Under the pieces are notes generated by a model that did not search any database, had not been told where the DNA came from, and saw only the letters and a program-made list of their open reading frames with translations. Below are positions 16,343-24,772 of a DNA stretch of 64,000 bases, one piece after another (within the stretch, counting starts at the first letter, position 1; the number at the start of each line of letters is the position of its first letter). The translations under genes were made by a program, and so were the position numbers. The stretch is from an uncultured Flavihumibacter sp. (GTDB taxonomy: Bacteria; Bacteroidota; Bacteroidia; Chitinophagales; Chitinophagaceae): positions 1-64,000 of the forward strand of contig CABHOY010000055.1 in the NCBI GenBank assembly GCA_902168105.1. Reading direction: 5' to 3'.

Positions 16343-17302
16343 TTAATGATCTTCCTTCTCCTTTGCTCCTTCATACGCGCGTATGATGGCCTTTACCAGT
16401 CTGTGTCTTACCACATCTTCTTCATCCAGCTGGAGGTAACCGATACCTTCTACATTGCGGAGGATGCGGGTAGCCTTCTCCAATCCTGATTTCTGATTTT
16501 TAGGAAGGTCGATCTGGGTAAGGTCTCCTGTGATAATGGCTTTTGCAGAAGAACCGATACGCGTCAGGAACATTTTCAGCTGAAGATCGGTTGCGTTCTG
16601 CGCTTCATCGAGGATGATAAAAGCATTGTCCAGTGTACGTCCGCGCATATACGCCAGTGGTGCGATCTCAATAACGCGGTTCGTCATGAAATAGCTAAGC
16701 TTATCGGCGGGGATCATATCATCCAGGGCGTCATATAATGGCCGCAGGTATGGATCGATCTTTTCTTTCAGGTCGCCGGGCAGAAATCCGAGGTTTTCAC
16801 CTGCTTCTACGGCCGGGCGCGTCAGAATGATCTTTCTGACAGCTTTATTCTTCAGCGCTCTTACTGCCAGTGCTACAGCGGTATAGGTTTTACCAGTACC
16901 GGCAGGCCCTATGGCGAAAATGATGTCGTTCTTGTCGGCCAGCGCTACCATTTTCTTCTGGTTGGCTGTTCTGGCTTTTACGTTGCGTCCATTAGGACCA
17001 AAAACCAGTATCTCGTTGGAATTACGGTCTTTGAAGTTGTCTACCTTTTCCTCATCGCCAAGGATCTGTTCGAAATAGTTTTCGCTGAGATTACCGTTAC
17101 GTTCGAGGTAGGAAATGATTTGTCCGATTTTTTCCTGTGCGGTAGCTACTTCTTCCGGAGCGCCGGACAGTTTGAGCTGTGTACCGCGGGAGAGAATCTT
17201 TAACAGTGGAAATTTCTTCTTCAGCAGATCAAGTTTTCCATTGTTAACTCCGAAGAACTCGATAGGGTTAATGCTATCTAAGCTGATAATTGATTCTGTC
17301 AA
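16343..17302 (-). CDS. PhoH-family ATPase
   Basis: A 319-residue cytoplasmic protein with an N-terminal KH-like nucleic-acid-binding part (residues 1-100) and a PhoH ATPase domain: Walker A GPAGTGKTY near residues 133-141, LTRPAVEAGENLGFLPGD, Walker B FIILDEAQN and the GDLTQIDLP sensor. PhoH proteins are RNA-linked helicase-like ATPases, often next to ybeY. ybeY is not in the window. Length and motif order are normal for the PhoH/PhoL group. Confidence 0.95.
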   Translation of the reverse strand: MTESIISLDSINPIEFFGVNNGKLDLLKKKFPLLKILSRGTQLKLSGAPEEVATAQEKIGQIISYLERNGNLSENYFEQILGDEEKVDNFKDRNSNEILVFGPNGRNVKARTANQKKMVALADKNDIIFAIGPAGTGKTYTAVALAVRALKNKAVRKIILTRPAVEAGENLGFLPGDLKEKIDPYLRPLYDALDDMIPADKLSYFMTNRVIEIAPLAYMRGRTLDNAFIILDEAQNATDLQLKMFLTRIGSSAKAIITGDLTQIDLPKNQKSGLEKATRILRNVEGIGYLQLDEEDVVRHRLVKAIIRAYEGAKEKEDH

Positions 17303-17392
17303 GTGATTTCTTATTTAGAACGTTTGAGGTATCTGTATATAAGGTGTTTAAGGCAATATAACTTAAACGCATTACATTAAGAAACCTATAGT

Positions 17393-17623
17393 TTATAACT
17401 TGTTTTTTTGACGGCTGCTACTTTTCTGCGATGGCAGGATTTCATGTAAGCCACCATCAAATAGTACTCCTAAAACTGGCAGAGAGGTATAAGCAGATAC
17501 CACACCAGGAAGAGCAGCAGCCATACCAGCAGCGGCAATAACCACGCCAAAGCATTTTTCCTGTGCAGTGTCACTTACTTTGTCAGGAATACAGTGAGCA
17601 GAGCTACCATCATCCACCTTCAT
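17393..17623 (-). CDS. Doubtful small protein, possibly frameshifted
   Basis: A 76-residue frame with protein-like codon use, two Cys (AHCIPDK, EKCFGVV), a hydrophobic Ala/Gly/Val stretch at about residues 27-55 and a basic Ser/Lys tail. I do not recognise a family. Just upstream, in another frame, an ATG at 17685 opens MKSESDKPELRDH and stops; the two frames meet next to a run of T (positions 17635-17641 region). This may be one small gene broken by a frameshift, or the short frame may be chance. The 580-base gap around it holds nothing else I can identify. Confidence 0.4.
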   Translation of the reverse strand: MKVDDGSSAHCIPDKVSDTAQEKCFGVVIAAAGMAAALPGVVSAYTSLPVLGVLFDGGLHEILPSQKSSSRQKNKL

Positions 17624-17918
17624 ACAAAGAGCTGTAAAAAAATTCAGTGATCCCTCAATTCCGGTTTATCACTTTCCGATTTCATGAGAATGAATACTTC
17701 ATTGCTTAACGTGTTTTTATTTGTGCCGCTCTGCGAGTTTTGCCCAAAGATATTTATCCTTTCACACTTGTAGAAAAAGGGAAATCCACATTGTGGAAAA
17801 ACGCAAAATTACGTGCTTAAGTAATATAAATGACTGTTGCGCCGGCAGATAGTTATAAAGAATAGGTATTTTTAATCATATATTGAGTATTTTTAAAGGG
17901 ATTATCGTTCGGGATTTT

Positions 17919-20135
17919 ATGATGAATGCCATAATGGGTAATGCGCTGACAAGGGTCATTCCTGCGCTATTACTGGATCTGCACGGTAACCTGCTATATG
18001 TCAACCAGGGGGCGGCAGGATGGTTGCAGATCCCGGAGGGGGAATTTCATCCGACAGCGAATGTAAGTAGTTTGCATTTTAATGATGTTATCGGGACGCT
18101 TGCAGGGGTTTACTGGCCCATGCTATGTCACTTGCATGCCATAGGCAGAAACGCCTGTGTGGATATGTATTGCCATACCCGTCAGTGGGTAAAATGGCAG
18201 CTGACGGCTGTAGGAGAACATTTTCTGCTGACAGGCACTGATATCACAAACCTTCGCCCGGCGGTAGACAGTTATTCTCTTCTGCAGGCGCTTCCCTGCG
18301 GCTTACAACAGTTTACGGCGGAGGGTGTCCATTGCTGCGCCAATGGTCTGCAGCAAAGTATATGGGAAGAAATCGATCCTGCGCTGTCACGGCCTGGCTA
18401 TAACCTGTTCGAAGAGCCGGTTTTCCGTGAAACTGGTCTTTGCGAGCTATTTGAAGAGGTGCTGTATACCAAAGCATCTGCCAAAAAAGAAATTTTACTG
18501 GGCTACCGTGAGCATGCCACTAACGGGGTGATCAGGATCCTGCCATGTTATTATGACGCAACTGTATTTGCCGTGATGGACGAGCAGGGCGCTGTTAAGA
18601 CCTTACAGCTCATGATGCAGGACATTACAGACAAACAGCTTGCTTTCAGACGCCTGGAGAAAAGTGCCCGCCTGCTTGACCTGATCATTGAGCACCTGCC
18701 TATCGGTTATATACAATTTGACCATTTCGGCTTTGTACGCCGTATTAATCATACGCAACGCGAATTCTTCCAGTACGAATATGATGAAGGCGAGGCGCCT
18801 TTCAACATCATGAGTGATCCTTTCTCCCGCCTGTACGGTCTGGACGAACTCTTCATGCATGTGATGGCCGATAATAAAGTGATCCGCGTGGAAAAGCAGC
18901 TGGACTTCTCGAAGGACAGTCGCTGGACGGCACAGAGCCGGGAAGTGTGGCTGGACCTCACACTGTTCCCACTTCGGGACCCGGTAGATAAACAACAGAT
19001 CGTAGCTGTGCTGGTGAACGATATTACGGACAAGAAGCAGGAACAGCAGATGCGGAACCTGTTGCAGCGTAATACGGAACAGTTACATCTCTTCTTTGAC
19101 GCTGTCGACATGGGATATGCCACGATGGAAAGAGACGGGAGGCTTTCTTTTGCCAACCGGAAGGCAGAACAGATGGCCGGCAGGCAGATCATGGAGGGAG
19201 AGAACATCTTTGATATCATGCCTGAACTGGGACATGCCACGCCGTTCAAGGTCCGCTTTTCAGCGGCGCTGGCGGAACGTGTCTCTTCGTCTTTCAGCAG
19301 TTATTTTCCACGCCGCTATAAATGGTATGAGTTCCTGATCACTCCTATGAGGGATGGCTCTGTCTCTGTTTTTATCCGCGATATTACGGATAGCCGTAAT
19401 ATGCAGAAGGACCTGTTCCGGGCCAATAAACAACTGAATAAGCTGAACAAAAGTCTGGTGAATCAGAATCAGCAGCTGGAAGACTTTGCTCATATCACTT
19501 CGCATAACCTGCGGGCGCCAATTGCTAATCTGAAAGCACTGATGCAGATGCATAACGATTCGGCATTAACTTCCGAAAGGGAACAGTATCTTACCTTACT
19601 ACAGGAAGTAATATTTAAGATCGATGAGACGCTGAACGACCTGGTAGATGTTGTACAGATAAGAAAAAATGTTGACGTTGACACGGAACCACTCATGCTT
19701 TCGGAACGTTTGCAGTATGTGAAAGATGTTTTATTCGCAGATATAGAAAAGAGCGGTATCGAGCTAACCACCAACTTTGAGCATGCACCTGTGCTGGAGT
19801 TTCCCCGACTTTACCTGGACAGCATCCTGCAGAACCTGGTGACCAATGCTATCCGCTACCGTACGCTGGAACACCGGCCCCGCCTGCATCTTAGGAGCTG
19901 GCAGGAGAACGGGCAAATGATACTCACAGCCGAAGACAACGGTCTTGGGATTGATATGGAGCGTTTTGGTCACAAGCTGTTCGGTTTCCGGAAAACGTTT
20001 CATAAGAATAAAGATGCGAAAGGGATCGGCCTGTTCATTACCAAAACGCAGGTGGAGGCAATGGGTGGAAGCATCCGGGCAGAGAGTACACCGGGTCAGG
20101 GTACGAAATTTATCATTACCTTTAAAACAGAATAA
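17919..20135 (+). CDS. PAS-domain sensor histidine kinase
   Basis: About 738 residues. Three or four PAS-like domains fill the first two thirds (segments ending in QDITDKQLAFRRL, NDITDKKQEQQM and RDITDSRNMQ). Then come a coiled coil, the phospho-acceptor His near residue 529 in SHNLRAPIANL, the N box LVTNAIRYR, and the G boxes EDNGLGID and GIGLFITKTQ. No membrane segment is seen, so it is a cytoplasmic sensor. A TTG at 17883 would add 12 residues; I chose the ATG at 17919. The response regulator gene begins 8 bases after its stop, so the two form a two-component pair. The signal is unknown. Confidence 0.93.
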   Translation: MMNAIMGNALTRVIPALLLDLHGNLLYVNQGAAGWLQIPEGEFHPTANVSSLHFNDVIGTLAGVYWPMLCHLHAIGRNACVDMYCHTRQWVKWQLTAVGEHFLLTGTDITNLRPAVDSYSLLQALPCGLQQFTAEGVHCCANGLQQSIWEEIDPALSRPGYNLFEEPVFRETGLCELFEEVLYTKASAKKEILLGYREHATNGVIRILPCYYDATVFAVMDEQGAVKTLQLMMQDITDKQLAFRRLEKSARLLDLIIEHLPIGYIQFDHFGFVRRINHTQREFFQYEYDEGEAPFNIMSDPFSRLYGLDELFMHVMADNKVIRVEKQLDFSKDSRWTAQSREVWLDLTLFPLRDPVDKQQIVAVLVNDITDKKQEQQMRNLLQRNTEQLHLFFDAVDMGYATMERDGRLSFANRKAEQMAGRQIMEGENIFDIMPELGHATPFKVRFSAALAERVSSSFSSYFPRRYKWYEFLITPMRDGSVSVFIRDITDSRNMQKDLFRANKQLNKLNKSLVNQNQQLEDFAHITSHNLRAPIANLKALMQMHNDSALTSEREQYLTLLQEVIFKIDETLNDLVDVVQIRKNVDVDTEPLMLSERLQYVKDVLFADIEKSGIELTTNFEHAPVLEFPRLYLDSILQNLVTNAIRYRTLEHRPRLHLRSWQENGQMILTAEDNGLGIDMERFGHKLFGFRKTFHKNKDAKGIGLFITKTQVEAMGGSIRAESTPGQGTKFIITFKTE

Positions 20136-20143
20136 ATCCCTGT

Positions 20144-20539
20144 ATGCAATTGCACAACATGATTTTTATCGTAGATGATGATCCGATTCATCAGCAGATC
20201 GCGAACATAATGATCAAACGACAGGGTATTGGAGAGAATGTGAGGGCTTTTTCTGATGCGCAGGATGTATTGGACTATTTACGCCAATACTCTTTTGAAC
20301 CGGAGCAATTGCCTGATCTGATCTTACTTGATCTTAATATGCCAGTAATGGACGGATGGGATTTCCTGAACGATTATGCCGGGTTTTATAAAGATCTTGC
20401 AAAACAGATCGGCATCTTTGTGCTGACTTCATCTATTGATGATAAGGACCGTAAGAAAGTGGATAATTACTCTTTCGTGAAAGGGTACCTGACCAAACCA
20501 TTGTCAAGCGAGATCATTACCAAGTTACAGGCGAGCTGA
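20144..20539 (+). CDS. Single-domain response regulator
   Basis: A 131-residue receiver domain with no output domain: acidic pair at Asp11-Asp12 (IVDDDP), phospho-acceptor Asp63 in LLDLNMPVMDGW, Thr95/Ser96 and Lys118 in YLTKPL. It follows the PAS histidine kinase by 8 bases and is its likely target. Stand-alone receivers of this type pass phosphate on or bind partner proteins. The ATG at 20159 is an alternative start that also leaves the fold intact. Confidence 0.93.
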   Translation: MQLHNMIFIVDDDPIHQQIANIMIKRQGIGENVRAFSDAQDVLDYLRQYSFEPEQLPDLILLDLNMPVMDGWDFLNDYAGFYKDLAKQIGIFVLTSSIDDKDRKKVDNYSFVKGYLTKPLSSEIITKLQAS

Positions 20540-20561
20540 TAACAGCGTTATATTATTAGCA

Positions 20562-20595
20562 AAGAGGGTTATACTGACATCAGTATAACCCTCTT
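20562..20595. terminator. Bidirectional terminator
   Basis: AAGAGGGTTATACTGA at 20562-20577 pairs perfectly with 20580-20595. It lies between the convergent response regulator and rpe genes. Confidence 0.75.
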
Positions 20596-20634
20596 GCATT
20601 TTCTTACAGTATGTGTTTGAACACAGAATTTTAA

Positions 20635-21300
20635 TTATGCGTGTTTCAGTGCGCTGATCACTGCTTCCGGATCTTTTGCAGAGAAGATATTGCTACCTGC
20701 TACCAATACATTCGCACCTGCATCGAGGATGCTGCCTGCATTTTCTACGGTAACACCACCATCTACTTCAATCAATGCATGTGCTTTATAGTGATTGATC
20801 ATCTCTCTTGCCTGACGGATCTTTTCATAACTTTTAGGAATGAAGCTTTGTCCGCCGAAACCAGGATTAACACTCATGATCAGAATGAGGTCAATATCGT
20901 TAATGATGTTCTCCAACAGGTGCACAGGTGTATGCGGATTTAACGCAACACCGGCTTTCATGCCCAGTCCTTTGATCAGTTGTATATTCCTGTGCAGATG
21001 CGGACATGCTTCATAGTGAACGGTGAGAATATCTGCTCCGGCTTTTTTAAAGTCCTCAACATATTTCTCAGGTTCCTCGATCATCAGGTGCACGTCACAG
21101 GTCTTTTTAGCCACCTTTTTTATGTGCGCAATTACGGGTAGTCCGTAACTGATATTAGGTACAAATCTGCCATCCATTACATCCAGGTGCAACCAGTCAG
21201 CCTCACTGCGATTTAACATTTCTACTTCTTTACCCAATTCAAGGAAGTTGGATGCCAGCAAAGACGGTGCTACAAATGTGTTTCTATTTTCCAAAGCCAC
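20635..21300 (-). CDS. rpe: Ribulose-phosphate 3-epimerase
   Basis: A 221-residue TIM-barrel enzyme that interconverts ribulose 5-phosphate and xylulose 5-phosphate in the pentose phosphate pathway. The metal and substrate blocks are all present: APSLLASNF, HLDVMDGRFVPN, DVHLMIEEPE, SVNPGFGGQSF and EVDGGV. Length is normal. It is followed upstream on the same strand, 53 bases away, by a TPR lipoprotein gene that may share its transcript. Confidence 0.97.
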   Translation of the reverse strand: MALENRNTFVAPSLLASNFLELGKEVEMLNRSEADWLHLDVMDGRFVPNISYGLPVIAHIKKVAKKTCDVHLMIEEPEKYVEDFKKAGADILTVHYEACPHLHRNIQLIKGLGMKAGVALNPHTPVHLLENIINDIDLILIMSVNPGFGGQSFIPKSYEKIRQAREMINHYKAHALIEVDGGVTVENAGSILDAGANVLVAGSNIFSAKDPEAVISALKHA

Positions 21301-21353
21301 GCGTTTAATAATTAGTTAATGCAATGCATTTTAGTCGGTTACGAATATAACAG

Positions 21354-22367
21354 TTATTTTTTTAGTTTGTCCAGTGCGGCCTTTGCTTCCGGATAATCTT
21401 TTTTGAAGGTGAGCGCCTTTACATAGTCGTCTATGGCGTCCTCTTTACGGCCCAGGCTTTCATGGCACTGTGCGCGGTAATAGTAGGCTTCCGCATTGGC
21501 GGGGGATGCTTTGGCGGCCAGGTCAAAGTAGCGGAACGCTTCTTTGATGTCCTTTTTCTTCATATTGATCCTTCCTAAGGCGAGGTAGGCCCTTTCGTCG
21601 TCAGGGTCAGTAGTAATGCTGTTGTTATAAGTAGTAACCGCCTCGGCATAGTTGCCGGTCATCTCGTAGTATTGCGCCAGGGAGATCAGGGGCTCTGAGT
21701 TCACAGAATCCAGTCGTGCAGCCAGTTTGTAGTACTTAACGGCGGCAGGTGAGTGGCGGACCAGCAGGAGATCGCCCAGCTCCATTACGGCGCTGTAGTC
21801 ACTCTGTAAACCGGCCTTGTCGATGGCGGTGGTCAGATGACTGATGGCGAGGGTTGTATCCTTATTGTCTTCGGCGATGCGGGCTTTCAGGTAGAAGGCT
21901 TTATCGTGTGTACCGGATGATTGTCCTAATATGCTGGCTACACTGTCTGCCGATCTATACTGTTTGTTTTCGATCATGGCTGTGGCCAGCTGGTATTGCA
22001 GGTAAGGATATCCCGGAGCCGTTTGCAGGGCTCTTTCAAAATGAGCAATTGAACGGGGATAGTCTTTCACTACCAGGGCTGCTTCGCCGGCGCCTGCCCA
22101 GAAGTCTGTGACATCTGGTTTCAGCTGTGCTGCCTTTTCAAAGTCTTTTTGTGCCAGTGACGGGTCGGTATTAAAGAGCAGTAAGGCCCTGCGGAAGTAG
22201 AGTGCTTCGTTGGCCGGAAACTGCGCGATCGAGTCCGTTAATGGCAATACGAGCGGCGCATAAAGGGCGGAGTCAGCGTCGTTATGAGTAGCCTGCTCTT
22301 CCGGTTTACCAGATTGGCAGGAAAAGAAAAAGGGAATGGACAGTGATAAAAGAAACAGGTATTTCAT
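21354..22367 (-). CDS. TPR-repeat lipoprotein
   Basis: A 337-residue putative lipoprotein: short hydrophobic N-terminus with lipobox FFFSC and Cys17. The rest is about eight TPR units (for example AIAHFERALQTAPGYPYLQYQLA and AYLALGRINMKKKDIKEAFRYFDLAAK motifs). It is probably anchored in the outer or inner membrane and acts as a scaffold. Function beyond that is unknown. Confidence 0.87.
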   Translation of the reverse strand: MKYLFLLSLSIPFFFSCQSGKPEEQATHNDADSALYAPLVLPLTDSIAQFPANEALYFRRALLLFNTDPSLAQKDFEKAAQLKPDVTDFWAGAGEAALVVKDYPRSIAHFERALQTAPGYPYLQYQLATAMIENKQYRSADSVASILGQSSGTHDKAFYLKARIAEDNKDTTLAISHLTTAIDKAGLQSDYSAVMELGDLLLVRHSPAAVKYYKLAARLDSVNSEPLISLAQYYEMTGNYAEAVTTYNNSITTDPDDERAYLALGRINMKKKDIKEAFRYFDLAAKASPANAEAYYYRAQCHESLGRKEDAIDDYVKALTFKKDYPEAKAALDKLKK

Positions 22368-22430
22368 ATGACAATAATATAAAAAATGCTCGATGTTTTG
22401 GAGTTATGGGATAGGAGGTGTGGTATTAAA

Positions 22431-22457
22431 AAAATAGCCGCCCTTTTTAAGAGGCGG
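22431..22457 (-). terminator. Terminator of the thr operon
   Basis: Read on the minus strand: stem GCCGCC with GGCGGC (22451-22456 and 22437-22442), followed by TATTTTTTT. It sits about 30 bases after the thrC stop. Confidence 0.8.
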
Positions 22458-22485
22458 CCATTTGTATGGATCATTGCATGCCGGA

Positions 22486-23790
22486 TCAATTGGCTTTCAG
22501 CCAATCTTTCAGTGCGTTATAGTCGTTAGGGAGCTGTACGGCTTTCTTTTCGAGGTCGTACAGGGATTGCACCCTTTCAGGGGTAACGATCTTTTCCTGC
22601 AGGGAAGCGGGAGCGGTATCGGCAAATTTAACCGGATGGGCAGTTTCCAGGAATACACCTGCAACGTCTTTGCCGGTAGTTTGTTTGAGGTATTGCTGCA
22701 AACCGAGGTACCCTACGGCGCCGTGAGGGTCCAGCATATACTGGTGTGCTGACCATACCTGTTCCATTGTGGCAGCAGTAGCCTTATCGTCGAAAGAGAT
22801 GGAGGTGAGCTTCTCTTTCAGGGCAGGCAGGCTGTTAGCGAACAATTCCAGGATGCGCACGAAGTTGCTTGGATCAGCTACGTCCATGGCGTTGGAAAGG
22901 GTCGGAGTGGCTTGTCCAGGTGTGTACTGGCCTGTTTGCATGAACCTTGGAACGGTATCATTCACGTTGGTGCTGGCTATAAAATGTTTTACGGGTAAAC
23001 CCATAGCTGCAGCCATCATACCTGCGCAAATGTTACCAAAGTTGCCACTGGGCACGGAGAAAACAACATCGGGATAGGTTGTTTTGAGCTGTTTCCAGGC
23101 CAGCAGGTAGTAGAACATCTGCGGTAGCCAACGGGCCACGTTGATAGAGTTCGCACTGGTGAGCAGGCAATGGGCCTGCAATTCCGCGTCCAGGAAGGCG
23201 GTTTTCACCATACGCTGGCAATCATCAAAAGTACCGTCTATTTCAAGGGCGGTGATATTACCATTCAGCGTAGTGAGTTGTTTCTCCTGCAGGGTGCTGA
23301 CCTTACCGGAAGGGTAGAGGATGACCACACGTACGCCGGGTACATTGTAGAAGCCATGGGCCACCGCACCGCCGGTATCGCCGGAGGTAGCTACTAGGAC
23401 AGTTACGGGACGGGTATCATTCCGTCTGAAGTAGCCCAGGCAACCAGCCATGAAGCGGGCGCCTACGTCCTTGAAAGCTAGTGTAGGACCGTGAAACAGC
23501 TCCAATGCGTAGATGTCGCCTGCCACCTGTTGTACGGGGAAAGGAAAGCTAAGTGTATCTGCAATGATCTGACGCAGCGTAGCTTCCGGGATCTCATCAC
23601 CAACGAAAGGCCGGATGGCAGTGTAGGCTATATCAAGGTCATTATGTTTTTCGATGTTATCGATAAAATCCTTTTCAAAAGCAGGAATGCGTTCCGGGAA
23701 GTATAAACCTTTATCCGGCGCGAGGCCCTGTACTACTGCATCTTCGAAAGAGACAACATGTTGTTTATTCTGTAGACTGAAATATTTCAT
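22486..23790 (-). CDS. thrC: Threonine synthase
   Basis: A 434-residue PLP enzyme converting O-phosphohomoserine to threonine. The PLP-lysine block HGPTLAFKDVGARF, the phosphate-binding ATSGDTGGAVAHG, and SVPSGNFGNICAG are clear. Length fits the short class of threonine synthase that starts MKYFSLQNK. It is the last gene of the thrA-thrB-thrC operon, 6 bases after thrB. Confidence 0.97.
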   Translation of the reverse strand: MKYFSLQNKQHVVSFEDAVVQGLAPDKGLYFPERIPAFEKDFIDNIEKHNDLDIAYTAIRPFVGDEIPEATLRQIIADTLSFPFPVQQVAGDIYALELFHGPTLAFKDVGARFMAGCLGYFRRNDTRPVTVLVATSGDTGGAVAHGFYNVPGVRVVILYPSGKVSTLQEKQLTTLNGNITALEIDGTFDDCQRMVKTAFLDAELQAHCLLTSANSINVARWLPQMFYYLLAWKQLKTTYPDVVFSVPSGNFGNICAGMMAAAMGLPVKHFIASTNVNDTVPRFMQTGQYTPGQATPTLSNAMDVADPSNFVRILELFANSLPALKEKLTSISFDDKATAATMEQVWSAHQYMLDPHGAVGYLGLQQYLKQTTGKDVAGVFLETAHPVKFADTAPASLQEKIVTPERVQSLYDLEKKAVQLPNDYNALKDWLKAN

Positions 23791-23796
23791 TAGACT

Positions 23797-24732
23797 TTAC
23801 ACTTTTGTAATTTTCACACCTTCCGTATTTATTTTCGATACGTGGATCTTGTAGTCCACGCCCAGCGGCGCATATACAGCATCCATCATAGCGGCCACCT
23901 TACGGGCATTTTCTTCGCCCCTGCTCAGCATGAAGACGGATGGACCGGAGCCGGAGATGCCTCCGCCCAGTGCACCTGCTTCCTTACATTTTACTTTCAG
24001 TTCATAGAAAGCGGGAATGAGTATAGCACGTACTGGTTCAACGATAGCGTCTTCCAGTGAGCGGCTGATCAGGTCATAATTTTCCTGGTAAAGGCCGGCG
24101 ACAAGTGCGCCTACGTTACCCCACTGACGGATAGCATCCGTCATCAGTACTTTTTGTTTGAGTATCTCGCGGGCATCAGAAGTTTTCACTTCTATCTGCG
24201 GATGGATAACGGTCACCCACAGTTCAGCCGGTGTATGCAGGCTGGTAATGTCAAGCGGCTTATAACTACGAACAAGCGTAAAGCCACCCAGTATTGCGGG
24301 GGCTACGTTGTCGGCGTGAGCAGCACCGCTGGCCAGTCTTTCGCCTTCCATAGCAAAACGTACAAGTTGTTTAGGGGTAAAAGGATTGCCCAGCAGGTGA
24401 TTGGCGCCAACAACGGCGCCGGCTGAACTAGCAGCAGAGGAGCCAATACCGCTGCCGGGTGGAATATTCTTGAATAGCTCCAGTTCTATACCAACATCAG
24501 GTTGTCCATACTTCTGCAGCAATGCCTGGATGGCCACACCGCATACATTCTGGGCAGGATCAGTAGAAAGGGAGGCGCCATGTACGGCCGTAATGGTAAC
24601 GCCTGGTTTATCACTCTTCCGCATGATCATTTCATCGCCGGGAGCATCCATAGCCAGTCCTATCACATCAAAGCCACAGGCTACGTTTGCAACAGTAGCG
24701 GGGGCAAATACTTTTATACAGTCATTTTCCAT
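23797..24732 (-). CDS. thrB: Homoserine kinase
   Basis: A 311-residue GHMP kinase that phosphorylates homoserine for threonine synthesis. The ATP loop is PPGSGIGSSAASS, the N-terminal block is VFAPATVANVACGFDVIG, and the C-terminal motif is GGGISGSGPSVFML. The frame is open further upstream into thrA; the ATG at 24732 gives the normal family N-terminus and leaves a 40-base gap to thrA. Confidence 0.97.
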   Translation of the reverse strand: MENDCIKVFAPATVANVACGFDVIGLAMDAPGDEMIMRKSDKPGVTITAVHGASLSTDPAQNVCGVAIQALLQKYGQPDVGIELELFKNIPPGSGIGSSAASSAGAVVGANHLLGNPFTPKQLVRFAMEGERLASGAAHADNVAPAILGGFTLVRSYKPLDITSLHTPAELWVTVIHPQIEVKTSDAREILKQKVLMTDAIRQWGNVGALVAGLYQENYDLISRSLEDAIVEPVRAILIPAFYELKVKCKEAGALGGGISGSGPSVFMLSRGEENARKVAAMMDAVYAPLGVDYKIHVSKINTEGVKITKV

Positions 24733-24772
24733 GAGGAGTTCAAAATTTAAGGTATATATACTGATATACGGT

